Assembly: GCA_039707465.1 (NCBI GenBank)
Contig: CM077644.1
Coordinates: 201,287,962-201,351,961 of the forward strand
Reading direction: 5' to 3'
Origin: Rhabdophis nuchalis
Taxonomy: Eukaryota; Chordata; Lepidosauria; Squamata; Natricidae
Length of the DNA: 64,000 nucleotides
This document shows positions 10,786 to 23,096 of the stretch, piece by piece; within the stretch, counting starts at the first letter, position 1; the number at the start of each line of letters is the position of its first letter. The notes under the pieces were generated by a model. That model did no database searches, was not told the origin of the DNA, and saw nothing but the letters and a program-made list of their open reading frames with translations. The translations under genes and the position numbers were made by a program.

Positions 10786-12672
10786 CATGTGTATGAAGTC
10801 AATTGTGGTTATTCAATTCAGGTCTCACAGTACCCACATATGTTTCTTGATCTATAAAAGTGAATAGACTAAATGCACAGTTTGATTAATGAAGATTGTG
10901 TTACTTGCCATCTGGAAATCATGGCATGTAATCTATCAGCAAAACTCATAGCATTGGATGTCTTTTCTTATTCCTTTCTAGTTTTCCAGTGTCAGATTGT
11001 TTAAATAATAAGCAAGCATTAATTAAATGAGCCTGATTCATAATTTACTGTATATATAAAATAGAATCACTAATTCTAAAGACATTTAAAATTGGCTGGT
11101 TTCATCCATATGCAAATTATTCTACTTTACACCATCTAACTCTTATCTTCTCCCCACCACCACCACCACCCTGAAATATTTTACAGAGGGCTCTAGTCAC
11201 AATAACCTTGAAACAATATTCTATAGTGATTGTAAATGGCTAATCTGGATTAAAAATATCAACCAATTCTTGATTATTCTTGAATTTACTCACATTCCAC
11301 TTTTACATGAACCCAGAAGAAAAAGTCTCTGTGAAGACAATAATAAGTTTATGGTGGAAACCTGAAGTCAGAAGAAAACTCTGCATGGTGAATGGAAATG
11401 CAATTGATAAAAAGGACTGATTGTTCATACAACAGGACAACTTTCACTGTATAGCTCAAAGACAATTATCTATATGCTTCTGCTTGTCCACTGTGGATGT
11501 GGCGATAAAGATCATTTGTGCATAATGCTTTCAAAGATCTCAGTTGCCATTTCTTTTATCACAGAGCATTCGGCTGCATATGTGGCAGTCACCATCCAGG
11601 CCTGTAATTCATCTGATCAGAAATTCTTTGAAGGAAAAAGACCTTTGGCTTCAATTTGAATACTCAGTCTATTTACCATGGGCAACTGTCATGCATTTTT
11701 GTCAGATGGACATGAATATGCAAACCTGGGTGGGAAAACAGCTTTTATCCTCAATTTCCCAGCTCTCCAGTAGTTTCATTCAGAGCATAATCAGAGTTTT
11801 ATTGTTCTGTTGAAATTCAGCCGGTAGATGTTATCACCATCTGAAGTTGTTGCCTGTAAATATAAGGGCTATAAAAAACACTGTGCAAATTGACTTCAGA
11901 AAGAGGAAGCCATTTCATTGTGTTGATAGAGAGACATCTTTTAAAAAAACAACTTAAAGGAAAGTGTTGGGCACTGCTAAAGAGAGCAATAAACCATTTA
12001 ATGCAGCTGTTTGAAAAATATACAGTATCTAAACAACCAATTTTACTGTAATAATGAAGGGAACAGTAAGAGTTTTACCCGCAAGTTGAATATATAAGAC
12101 TAGGGCTGTATTAAATGTAATATAATCATGCAGGATCCAATCTGTGTCAGTCACCAGAGATTTATTCTTTCAAGCTTTTGGATTCGTGCTGGAGTCCATC
12201 CTCAGGGAACTTCTTTCTCTCCAGGTTCTCTCCAGAATGAATCCAGAAGCTTGGAAAAATAAACCTCTGGTCCAGATGACTAACAAAAATTGGATCCTTC
12301 CTGCAACATTATTTTGAGATATATATGTCTGCCTTCACCTGCGTAATATAATCATATTTATCTAAAACTTTGTGTATAAAACTCTTCTTGCAAGTCATTG
12401 TCTACAAAATAAACATGAATGTCAAATTCTAATATAATATAATAAATTAATACAAGCCAAAGTTAAGCCAGACTGTCACAGGTTTAGATGCAGATACTGT
12501 GATACAGAACTTGATCTATTTCCAGCTTACATCATTTTCATATATGATCATTCAAAAATGCATGCATACTTAAGATTACATTATTTAGAAATGATGATGA
12601 TTGTAGTGTATTTTGAAATACATTTTTCTCAATATTACAGAATTGTTCATTAAAATCCGTACTTAAAATGCG
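10786..12672. other. no gene; small CCA tract
   Basis: Single-copy-looking sequence. A short CCA repeat lies at about 11155-11170. Frames such as 11544-11813 show no domain or codon signal I can support. Confidence 0.4.
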
Positions 12673-13049
12673 TTCGGGTAGTCCTTGACTTATTACCAAA
12701 ACCGTGCCTAATTTTTTTGTTGCTACGCAAGACAGTTGTCAAGTGTGCTTTCTCACATTTTATGACTTTTCTTGCCACAGTTAAGTTAATGACGGCAGTT
12801 ATTAAGTTAATAAAAGGCTTGTTAAATGAATCTGGCTTCTCCATTGGCTTTGCTTCTCAGAAGTTTGCAAAATTTGACTCTGGGGTACTGTTACTGTCAT
12901 AAATATGAACTAGTTGCCCAGCCCCCAAATTTTGATCACTTGATGCTGCAATGGTGGTAAGCGTGAAAAATGACCATGTCACTTTTTTCGTTGCCATTTG
13001 TCACTTCAAACAATCACTAAACCAATGGTTGTAAATTGAGGACTAGCTG
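12673..13049. mobile_element. mariner-type MITE, copy 4
   Basis: GGGTAGTCCTTGACTTATTA on the left and AATTGAGGACTAGCTG on the right are inverted ends of the TAGTCC family. TA follows the right end. Interior motifs GTTAAATGAATCTGGC and TTGATCACTTGATGCTGC are conserved with copies 1 and 6. Confidence 0.65.
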
Positions 13050-13072
13050 TACTTATAATCATATATTATGGT

Positions 13073-13210
13073 CGGTGGTGAAATTCAAATTTTTTTACTA
13101 CCGGTTCTGTGGGCATGGCTTGGTGGTATTTGCTGATTCTCCAAACTACTCAAAATTTCTGCTACCAGTTCTCCAGAACCTGTCAGATGACCTGCTGGAT
13201 TTCACTCCTG
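13073..13210. mobile_element. hAT-type MITE, 138 bp
   Basis: It begins CGGTGGTGAAATTC and ends GATTTCACTCCTG. Flanks ATTATGGT (13065-13072) and GTTATGGT (13211-13218) match at 7 of 8. The ACTACCGGTTCTGTGGGCAT block is shared with the copy at 16851. Confidence 0.75.
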
Positions 13211-13732
13211 GTTATGGTACTTTAAAAAAGTTGTTCCATCCCTTTCAGGGGGTTATTACCACCATTTTGCCTGTGGGTAGAATCCCTAAAATCTGAGAGA
13301 AGGCAGGAAGGAAGTAGCCTGTTCAGGTACAGTCTTCTCTTGATCTCTGCAGGGCCATTGACACTAAATATCCTGGAAATGGAGTCTTAAGATTTACCGG
13401 TTTGTTTTCATATACAATTAATTGTATTTTATATTCATGAAAGACGCTTTGGGATTATTCTCCTGAAAGGTGAGATATTAAAAAATGAAAAAAAGTCAAA
13501 AATACCAAATCATTTCATATGGAATATAAAATACCAAATAATGTATTAGTTCAAAATTGCAGTGTAAATCGATTTTCTATTTGGTTGACATGTGACATAC
13601 TGAAACTCCTTCAGTAGCCACTTAGTATCTTCTGAGATAAATATCTTTTTAAAAAATAATGAAATAAACAAGAATAATACTATTAAAACATCAGATCTTT
13701 TCTGTGCCCTGCTTTGGTAAAGATGCTAAGGA

Positions 13733-13803
13733 TGTGTGTGTGTTTATGTGTGTGTGTGTGTCTGTGTGTGTGTGTATACACACACACATACACACACACA
13801 CAC
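13733..13803. repeat. foldback GT/AC microsatellite
   Basis: A GT run is followed at about 13777 by an AC run, so the two halves are complementary and can fold back. Confidence 0.9.
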
Positions 13804-15723
13804 CCTTATATATAAGCAAGGATATTTTATATACATATAAAATAGTTTCACATGTAATAGAGTCTAGAAATGAGGTGGAGGTTAAACTATGAATTTTTAA
13901 TGTTGTACACTATCCAAAATCACGGTGTGAATTGGATGGCTAAGCAAATCTGTTTAATTATGATGATTATTTCCAAAGAAATAAGATTAACCAAGTTATT
14001 CCAATATAGCATTCACTGGATCCATCTTCCAGAACTCTAAACCAACATAATTAAATATTTTGGAATACCAAATACTTTGGAAGGTTATGCAGAACACAGT
14101 ATTGAGGGGGAAAAACAATGCATAACTACTATAAAGCTGAAATCCATCTGGAAATTTTTTTGTAATATTAACAATCACACAACTGCTATATAAACCCATT
14201 GCATTCCTAAATCGTGTATTGTCTCTTGTCCAATTGGCAGAAGTGTAAAGAATTGAATTCAAAAGTAAACTTATGTTCCCAAAGACATTTTTGGAAACCG
14301 TATTCCAGAGAACAGATACTAAAGAACATGATACAGACTACTAACTCTGTCACATGCAAAGGTTTCCTTTGAAATCATGTGCAACTATGTGCCTAGTATA
14401 CTTGCCTGCCTGCCTGAAAGGCAGATGTCTCACATGATTCCTTTGTCCATTGTGAAGCGTTTGCTGTCAAAAGAAACAGCACTACATCTCTTGAAGCATT
14501 TCCAGCATTTTATAAATCATCTGTTGACCTGAGGCCCACAACTTCTCTATAAGAGCTAGTAAAGATAAAATCCTATTTTTAAAAAGGAGCAAAGAAAAGC
14601 TGTTAGAAAAACTATCCATAATCATAATCATGCTATAAGAGTGTCCCTTGGCAAAGACATCACAAAACTTTCCTTTCCTCTCTTAGTGCAAACTCTTGAT
14701 TGGCAATAAATTGGTCCAATTATAAGGCAAAAGAAGCAAGGTTTACTGTTCCTCTCTGCCTCCCCAACACTTCCTGAGAGTAAAGAGATATCCATTTATT
14801 TTTATCTGAGCTGATTTGCTTCTTGTTGTCAATACCCTGCAGTTACACCTGCTGAGCACAATCTGTCACGACAAACATAACTTAGTAAAGACACAAAAGA
14901 ATAAATTACTCCTTATAGCCTGTCATAGAAGAATGATGCTCCAAAGAACAAGAAGAAATCCTTTTTTTTTTTAAATAAAAAATACTCCTTTCTTTGCACT
15001 CCTGAGATGGACTTAAATTCAGGAAGACAAAAATACACTTTTCATCATTTTCCCTCTACAACGAGCATAGCATGAGGGCAAGGCAGAGCTCTCTTCTCTA
15101 GCTAATCACATATTGCTATTCTCACCTTCCTTCCGTCTTGGGGAAAATTGGGGACACAGACATACACAAATAAAAAAAATCTAAATTGATTGTTTTGGGA
15201 GACACAAGCTTTTGGCCAGGATGAACCCAATTCAGCCTAATCTGTTTTACGTGAGCTGATCTTAGTATATGATTACAGATGCCCTACATTATGTCTTTTG
15301 GAGCCAAAGTCATTCAGAAGGAAAGAAAAATAAAGCTAAATAAATACTTAATTCTTCTTTCTGCTTCTCTAATAGTTACTGGGTACAAAGAAAAGGAATG
15401 TGAGTTAGAACTATAATTATTGCTCCATCCTATAGAGGTAGGAATAAGAAGATTCAAGGATCGTGACTATGTAGAAACCCATGGGAAGAAATAACATGTG
15501 CTTCTTGAGTTCATTCTGGTTTGGTATTAATCAGCAGAGATCCCAGGGAATTAAAAGAGAAGTACTTTGCAAAATTTTCTCAGTTCCAATACCTTCACTA
15601 TTCTTTTCCAATATCATCTTCTAGCAGTGTCATTGAGTTTACACAACAATATTGAAAATCCATAAAAAGAGCCATTTCCACATTGTCTGAAGGTCATTTA
15701 GCTACTGCAAAAGAAGAACATTG

Positions 15724-15767
15724 TTATGGTTCCCCAAGTAGCATGAATGTTACTTGGGGAGCCATAA
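15724..15767. repeat. 17-bp inverted repeat hairpin
   Basis: TTATGGTTCCCCAAGTA (15724-15740) and TACTTGGGGAGCCATAA (15751-15767) pair along all 17 positions with one G-T wobble. The loop is 10 nt. No TSD or family relation is seen. Confidence 0.8.
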
Positions 15768-16850
15768 TTAGCCTATGTCCTATGACCACTAAAATATGTC
15801 TCAGTATTTATTGTTAAATATGTCAATTTCAGTTTAACAGACCTATATAAAGGAAGACAAATTATTGAGAACAATAATGATTAACTTATACAACCAAATA
15901 CAGAAGAAAATATAATGATACAGAATGGTGGTTTTAAAGGTACAGCTTTTACCAATTTATCTGTTATGCCTTGAATTGTTTCCTTTTTATAGTCGATATT
16001 TGTATTGCATAATTGACCACATATATTAAAGGGATGGTATCTTTTCTTTAATAAGATGGATCATGCTTGAATAACTTGTACAACCTATGGTACCACACAC
16101 ACATATTTAAACAGTTTTGGTATGCAGATTTGGAAGGTATAGCCATGAATTTTTATTTAAAAAAATAGTTTTGTCAGACTGATGCTAAAAATGAGAAATA
16201 AAGAATTAAGAACAACAGCCAAGCCAAGCAGAGGTGTAGTCTCTGTAGTCTCTCCCTCCCCCCCTCTCCCTCCCTCTCTCTCTGCCTTCCTCCCCAAGAA
16301 GACAGTGCCAAACCATCTTCAAAAATATTGCCAGGAAAACTGCACAGAGAATTCTCTCAAAGGCACAAAAACTGTCACAAGTTTTATTCAAATAAGCACA
16401 TAGAAATAGTTCAAGGCTGATTCAGTTCCTCATCAAATATAGAGTATATTTGCTACAGGCTGTAATATTAACAAGAATCCTGTAAACTGAATTTCCCCCC
16501 CTGGTTATAATGTAATCATTCCATGTAAATCACATTTTTCTCCAGAGGAAAAAATAACAAGTAATGGAACAGTTTCTTAAATATCTTCATAAAGTGCCAG
16601 AAGCAGCTTCCAAATAAGGTAGCCAAATAAGATTTAAAGCTACCTTGTTTCACATTACTGCTCTTTTTTTTTTAGATGCATGGCTTCATTTTGAACATGT
16701 TTGCTGAAATCATAACAAATAAAACTAAAAGATGCCTTGTTATCTATTACAGTAGGTAAACAATGAAGTCTCTCATAACCAATCCTTAGCAAATATAATT
16801 TTAAAAATTCACTTTCCTTTCATAATAGGAATAAGCTAACTAGTTTACAG

Positions 16851-17060
16851 CAGTGACGAAATTAATTTTTTTTACTACCGGTTCTGTGGGCATGGCTTGG
16901 TGGGCATGGCAGGGAAAGGATACTGCAAAATCTCCAAAATCCCCGTCCCCACCCCACTCTGGGGCCAGCCAGAGTTGGTATTTGCCGGTTCTCCAAACTA
17001 CTCAAAATTTTTGCTACTGGTTCTCCAGAATCTGTCAGAATCTGCTGGATTTCACCCCTG
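16851..17060. mobile_element. hAT-type MITE, 210 bp
   Basis: Ends CAGTGACGAAATTAA and GGATTTCACCCCTG are diverged inverted repeats. An exact 8-bp duplication GTTTACAG flanks them (16843-16850, 17061-17068). It shares ACTACCGGTTCTGTGGGCAT with the copy at 13073 but has an extra internal segment. Confidence 0.8.
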
Positions 17061-17068
17061 GTTTACAG

Positions 17069-17592
17069 GTACGTATACTATAAGGCTACACTTTTATTGA
17101 AACCTGACTCAAGACTTTTATTGCAATGCAAACCTGGATTTCACTTACTCGTTTTCTTGCTAGGATGAAGCAGAAATAATAGCAACTATTTGGTCACTCC
17201 TGATATTACAGTTACTAGTTTGAAATTAGCTATTTTTGAGCTCCAATCTGAGTGCATTTAGAATCTGAACAACGATGCAGATAATGCAGAATGACCTAAT
17301 TGCAGAATTGAAAGCATATTGTAGGTGACTGTGTGTACCTTTTTACTCAATGTTGCAAGTACAGTGCAAGATGCAAGTACTGAGCCATGACAGCTCACTA
17401 CCTACTTCATTAAAGGAGAGCCTTCCATTTCTTGAGGCTGTTTGTTCCATTATTCTTCCTAATTTACATAACTCAAAACTTTAATCTAATTCTGCAGTTC
17501 TGATTGCCCTTCCTATAGTTGGACTTTCAGTTAGTTTTCTATCCAGAATTCTATTCGCTATCTTTTTTTAAATCATAACTTATAATATAGTA
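17069..17592. other. no recognisable feature
   Basis: A+T-rich sequence between two hAT-type elements. I see no supported frame or repeat. Confidence 0.35.
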
Positions 17593-17699
17593 CAGTGGTC
17601 GGCAAACCGCGGCTCGCAAGCCAAAAGTGGCTCTTTGGCCCCTCGAGTGAGGCTCTTCCTTCAACTAGCCACGAGCAGACTCCAGGAGCCACACGCCCA

Positions 17700-18180
17700 C
17701 CTCCCTCCTCCCGCAGCGAGCGGCCGTGCGGGCATGCGGGGGGAGGACCCAAGGCTGCGGCTATCTAAATGCCGCAGAGGCTATCCGGGTGCCGCACGCC
17801 GACCTCCCTCCCAGTCCGTGCAGCGGGCAGCCCTGGAAAATGCCCCTTGATGGCTTCTGCAGGCGGCTGTTGCTGCTGCTGCTGCTCCCGAGCCCTGCGA
17901 CATGCAGTTCTCGCCGTCCGAGGTCGCCCAGCAGGCGCATCGGGCAGGACAGCCGGGCTGCTCGGACGGCGAGAACTGCATGTCGCAGGGCTCGGGAGCA
18001 GCAGCAGCAACAGCCGCCTGCAGAAGCCATCGAGGGGCATTTTCCAGGGCTGCCCGCTGCATGGACTGGGAGGGAGGTGGGCATGCGGCACCCAGACGGC
18101 CTCCACAGCATTTAGATAGCCACAGCCCTGGGTCCTCCCCCCGCACGGCTGCACGGCCGCTCGCTGCGAGAGGAGGGAAG
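17700..18180. repeat. GC-rich inverted repeat, about 220-bp arms
   Basis: The left arm 17700-17921 is complementary to 17962-18180 with scattered substitutions. The spacer is about 40 bp. Both arms contain a CTG/CAG run of four or five units and a GCGACATGCAGTTCTCGCCG block at the inner edge. It is strongly CpG-rich against an A+T-rich background. Confidence 0.85.
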
Positions 18181-18396
18181 TGGGCATGCGGCGCCCGGAC
18201 AGCCTCCGCGGCATTTAGATAGCTGCAGTCTTGGGTCCTCCCCCCGCCCGCACGCTTGCACGCACGCCCGCTCACTCACTGACATGCCGGGCTTTCCGCT
18301 GCTTCCCAGGGAGGGGGGGAAGAGAGGGCGGGAGAGACTGCCATACACACAGAGAGACAGACAGAGACAGAAGGGGAGTGAGGGAGAGAGGGAATC

Positions 18397-18399
<3 letters not shown>

Positions 18400-18427
<28 letters not shown>

Positions 18428-18493
18428 CACACACAAACAAACACACACACACACGCAGAGTGACAGATGGGTGGAGGGAGGAGAGAGAGACAG

Positions 18494-18558
<65 letters not shown>

Positions 18559-18633
18559 AAGAGAAAGAGAAAGAAAAAGAAAAAGAAAAAGAAAGTGGGA
18601 GAGAGAGAGAGAGAGAGAGAGAAAGAAAGAACT
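18400..18633. repeat. GACA / CA / GA microsatellite cluster
   Basis: Successive runs of ACAG, ACACAA/CA, GA and GAAA/GAAAAA units. Long Glu-Arg or Ser-Leu frames here are microsatellite translations. Confidence 0.95.
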
Positions 18634-18914
18634 TATGACCACAATTGAGCCCAAAATTTTGGTTGCTAAGCAGGACCGTCATTAAATGAGTTTCACCACA
18701 TTTTCCAAGTTGGCCACGCCCACCCAGTCACATGACCGCTGAGCCACTCCTATAGAACAGGCCACACCTTTTGGCTCTCAAAAGAAATTTCAGTCGTGGT
18801 ACTGTTGATATTTGGCTCTCTTGACTAATAAGTTTGCCCACCACTGATATAGTATAATATTTTATTTTGTTTAAATATTTTTTCAATACTTTTACTTAGT
18901 TCTCTTTTGTTGAT

Positions 18915-19285
18915 AAGGGACCCAGTGGCTGAGTCGCTAAGTGGCTCAGTGGCTGACCTTGTCAATCAGAAAGGTTGGCAGTTTGGCGGTTCAAATCCCC
19001 AGCACTGCGTAATGGAGTGAGCTCCCATTACTTGTCCCAGCTTCTGCCAGCAGTTCAAAAGCATGTAAAAAATGCAAGTAGAAAAATAGGGACCACTTTG
19101 GTGGGAAGGTAACAACGTTCTGTGTGCCCTCAGCATTTAATCATGCCAGCCACATGACCATAGAGACATCTTCAGACAGCACTGGCTCTTTGGCTTTGAA
19201 ATGGAGATGAGCACTGCCCCCTAGAGTTGGGAATGACTAGCACATATGTGCAAGGGGAACCTTATCTTTACCTTTTACCTTTTGT
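18915..19285 (+). mobile_element. tRNA-derived SINE
   Basis: The head has an A-box-like TGGCTGAGTCGC region and a B box GGTTCAAATCC near 18990. Then come GGAGTGAGCTCCCATTACTT, AAATGCAAGTAGAAAAATAG, ACCATAGAGACATCTTC and CACATATGTGCAAGGGGAAC, ending in repeated CTTTAC-like units. It is the sense counterpart of 5010-5345. SINEs of this kind use pol III and borrow LINE machinery. Confidence 0.8.
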
Positions 19286-19289
19286 TCAT

Positions 19290-21391
19290 TTATTCATTAT
19301 GCTAATTAGTTTTTATTGTGCCAAAATAAAAATAAATAATATAATTATGTTGGCTTCTGTCTTTGTTCCTTTGTCAAATGGAAAGCATTATTTAATCTAC
19401 AAAGTGTTCACCTACAATTTTTCCATCTTCAATTAGAGAATTTTATTCCTAATATTCTCCATAGTTTGCAGTTATTACAACTTCAACACTAAGTATCCTG
19501 GATTAAAATATTTTACTAGCAGTCATTAGTTTAAAAAAAATTACAGTAATGAGTCATCATTAAAAAAATATTTACCATGATATTTATCAGAAGGCTAGCT
19601 TTGCAATTCACATGATCTCCATGAGTTCTTTTTGAAACTACAGCTACATAATAACACTAAAACACTTCTGTTCATACATCAATACGGCAGCCCAAATGTT
19701 CAATCTAATTTTACATACTAAACCAGAGACAAAAATAATACTTGATTCATAATACATCAGAGTCTTAAGAGATGCACAAATTCATTTTCCACGCTAAGTA
19801 ATTACAAACTTCAACAAGATCTCAAATAATTGAGATCTTTCATGACAAAGTTTGTTTTCAAATCTAATCTGCATTATCATTTGAATAAGAAAGCTGATTA
19901 TGATAAGTGCTTATGAGTATGCAAAGCAGGCGCAGTCAGAAGAGAGGGAGCACAGTGGGAGAGAAAGATTATCCATAGCATTAAAGGAAAACAATGCATT
20001 GGAGAACAGAATTTTCTTTATCGCCTTTTGTTTTCAGAAGGGAAAAAGAAAGGGGAATAAACAATACAATGGGCCCACCTCATTTTGAAGTTATTTCTTG
20101 AGTAGAGAAAACTACATTTCTTTGACTCAGAATATGCATTTAAATTTTGAAATCACTGATTGCATCTTTATGATAAATACGAAGAAAAAAGGAATAATTT
20201 TTGACTGAATGTCAATTTTATCCAATCTAGGGAATCTAGGGAATAATTTACACCTCTGACATAATTGCATGAAGGTTAGTAACTTGACTTTTACCAAAAA
20301 ATGCATGACTGGCTTTTTTTTTTGGTAAGGAAGCCATTTGTGATATGACATTTTTCTGTGTGGTTGATTGGTAATGGCTATTTCACACGTTCAGGTCATG
20401 CCTTGATACTGAAGCCTTTGAGTGATGAACTTGTGCAAAGTATCACTGGCAATTTTTCAAGTAGCCACTTTAGCTTCCCTCACAATTGCCTTGATGTACA
20501 GACAAGAAGAGGTGCTGACAGCTCTATTTAAGACTTCAATCTGCCATAATTAATGGGTGAAAGGGGAGTAGAAAGCAAAGACCATTGGCCAAATTGTTCC
20601 TTTTGCATAACTGTGAGCCCCATCTTGATGTGCTCCTATTTTACTGCATGGCTTCTCTCCTACATTTCATTATCTGCCGTTAAGACAGGCATCTGCCCAA
20701 TTGCTAAAATTAGATGGATTAAATGAGCCCAAGGTTTTCACATCTAAATCTAGAGCCTCATCATTAAACAATATTTATAATCCATGCATATTGTGCTGCA
20801 ATAACTGGAGTTGTTATGAAAAAGTAACCCTACATAGGAGAAACATTTCTCTGCTATATAGCTAAAAGCCTAAACATCTCCAGGCTAGATGTTAATATTT
20901 GATTTCTATTCACAACTCTCTCCTTTCATGAGATGAATTTTAAATTATCTTCAGAGACATTCAAGATAAACTAAACTTCTCACACAAGGAAATGTGTGTT
21001 TTATTTCTGGAAAAAGATAAACTTGGCATATAAGACGTTTCTTTCATTCTTTGTAAGTAATTGTGAATTCTTATTGTAATCCCTGTCAGAAGTCTAATAA
21101 TTTCCTTTCACGAACTATGTTAAGAAAATATTTTAACCATCTTTGGCTTTAGTCATGATTTTTTTTTATTTCTGATTTTTATATATTTCTACCTGATAGT
21201 AATCTCAATTGCATTGAATATGATTCCAGGCCACTTGATTAAAGACTGAAATAACTTAGTTTGTTTCAAAACTTTCCCTGAACAATTATATAAACTCTAT
21301 TGACTATAACTCTAAAACTACAAAGTGAGATAGGCAACCTGGGAACCCAGAACACATGCCAGCACAGATCATATTTTTGTACCTCCTATAA
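19290..21391. other. no gene; possible conserved non-coding stretch
   Basis: Unique-looking A+T-rich sequence. About 20560-20860 is free of repeats and has homeodomain-like AATTA/TAAT-rich patches, so it is a candidate for a conserved element. That is an inference from composition only. Confidence 0.3.
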
Positions 21392-21959
21392 CAGAGGTCA
21401 CCAGCCAGTGGTCCATGAACTACTGGTGGCCTTGAGGAAATTTTGGTGGTCTGCAGCACACCCAGGTGGAGAAGCTTCTCCAGGATGACCAATGGGCCAG
21501 TCCTGTGACTAGAGCTCTGAAATATGGGATCAGACAGGCAGCTCATGGTGTGGCTGGAAATCTCCATCATAGAGAGGTACGTGCAACTTGCAACTTGTGC
21601 AATGTGCAAGGAGTAGTGCAGCTGGCTAGAACAAGGTAATGGTGCTATTGTAGCAAGGGAGGCACTGGCAGGCCGAAGCAATCGGTGTTGAAAATTCATA
21701 GCTCTTTTGTCCCCCTGCTGGGGCTTCCTGTTGGCCGAACCCATCACTGGCTGGCCTGGCTCTTGCCCTCCCTTCCCTCTCACTCATCGCTTGACCTGAG
21801 AAGGGAAGGGTGGGAGATGGAGATTCGCTCCATATTCCAGAGTGGGAGCGAAGCTTAATCTCTTGCTGGATGTTGCAGGTGTTTCTTCCAGCTCTGTTGT
21901 TGCTATGTGACTGGAAGATGTGCGACTTCCTTTCCACCCCAAAACAATGGCTGGTCCAT

Positions 21960-22015
<56 letters not shown>

Positions 22016-22038
22016 AGGGAGGGAGGGAGGGAGGGAGG

Positions 22039-22081
<43 letters not shown>

Positions 22082-22781
22082 GAAAGAGAGACAGAGACAG
22101 AGACAGAGAGAGGCAGAGAGAGTTGACAGAGATGAGAGGGAGAGAGAGAAAGAGAAAGATAAGAGAAAGAGAGATGAAAGAGATGAAAGAGAGAAATGAG
22201 AGAGAGAGAGAAATGAGAGAGAAATGAGAAAGAGAGAGAGAGAAAGAGAGAGATGAGAAAGAAATGAGAGAGAGAGAGAGAGAGAGAGATGAGAAAGAGA
22301 GACAGAGACAGAGACAGAGAGAGGCAGAGAGAGTTGACAGAGATGAGAGGGAGAGAGAGAAAGAGAAAGATAAGAGAAAGAGAGATGAAAGAGATGAAAG
22401 AGAGAAATGAGAGAGAGAGAGAAATGAGAGAGAAATGAGAAAGAGAGAGAGAGAAAGAGAGAGATAAGAGAACAAAAGAGAGATGAGAGAGATGGGAGAG
22501 AGAAAGAGAGAGATGAGAAAGAAATGAGAGAGAGAGAGAGAGAGAGAGATGAGAAAGAGAGACAGAGACAGAGACAGAGAGAGGCAGAGAGAGTTGACAG
22601 AGATGAGAGGGAGAGAGAGAAAGAGAAAGATAAGAGAAAGAGAGATGAAAGAGATGAAAGAGAGAAATGAGAGAGAGAGAGAAATGAGAGAGAAATGAGA
22701 AAGAGAGAGAGAGAAAGAGAGAGATAAGAGAACAAAAGAGAGATGAGAGAGATGGGAGAGAGAAAGAGAGAGATGAGAAAG

Positions 22782-22852
<71 letters not shown>

Positions 22853-23096
22853 ACTGAGAAAAAGAGAGAGATGAGAGATCCCAGTGTTTTGTTTTCTGTG
22901 GGAAACAGGTCCAAATGGCTCTTTGAGTGTTTATGGTTGCAGAAACGGCAGCCATGCTAAGTCCCTGAAGGACCCCATCCTGTCACTGGGAGTCCAGGCG
23001 CTTCAGCGAGCAGTGTGCTGGATTCATATTAGTGGTCCACAGGCTTTAAAATTATGAATTTAGTGGTCCCTGAGGTCCAAAAGGTTGGTGACCCTG
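21392..23096. mobile_element. large non-autonomous hAT element with purine minisatellite
   Basis: Ends CAGAGGTCACCAGCC and GGTTGGTGACCCTG are inverted. Flanks TCCTATAA (21384-21391) and TCCTATGG (23097-23104) match at 6 of 8. The outer parts (AGTGGTCCATGAACTACTGG; TAGTGGTCCCTGAGGTCC) are typical of Charlie-like hAT ends. The middle (about 21965-22850) is GA-rich tandem repeat. No transposase is readable. Confidence 0.75.
21963..22850. repeat. GA/GGGA microsatellite and about 260-bp purine minisatellite
   Basis: GA and GGGA runs are followed by repeated blocks starting GATGAGAAAGAGAGACAGAG near 22078, 22288 and 22548. The last two are 260 bp apart. The first spacing is 210 bp, so that unit is shorter. 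The long frames of 369 and 376 codons here are translated repeats. Confidence 0.9.

Larger units (their letters stand above)
13211..16842. other. no gene; unique-looking sequence
   Basis: A+T-rich sequence with no supported frame. It contains a GT/AC microsatellite at 13733-13803, an isolated 17-bp hairpin at 15724-15767 and a CT-rich tract at 16250-16290. The stretch 14380-14960 looks single-copy. Confidence 0.4.
17593..18846. mobile_element. large non-autonomous hAT element with palindromic GC-rich core
   Basis: Ends CAGTGGTCGGCAAAC and GTTTGCCCACCACTG are inverted. An exact 8-bp duplication ATATAGTA flanks them (17585-17592, 18847-18854). No transposase is readable. The interior is, in order: a GC-rich palindrome (arms 17700-17921 and 17962-18180), a partial direct duplication of its right arm (about 18181-18260), GACA/CA and GA microsatellites (about 18340-18630), and a module (18634-18775) shared with the hAT element at 1111-2394. 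The frames across it are compositional, not genes. Confidence 0.85.

Noticed and set aside
17726..18275. Several overlapping GC-rich frames of 106-164 codons on both strands, resembling a CpG-island first exon
   Set aside because: They lie in a palindrome inside a hAT element, are open on both strands because of composition, and have no domain or splice context.
18986..19000. A functional tRNA gene, because of a B box
   Set aside because: No cloverleaf can be formed. The surrounding 370 bp is a SINE also found in antisense at 5010-5345.
21784..22914. Minus-strand frames of 369 and 376 codons, Ser/Leu-rich
   Set aside because: They translate a GA/CT minisatellite. All frames of such DNA stay open, so length is no evidence for a gene.
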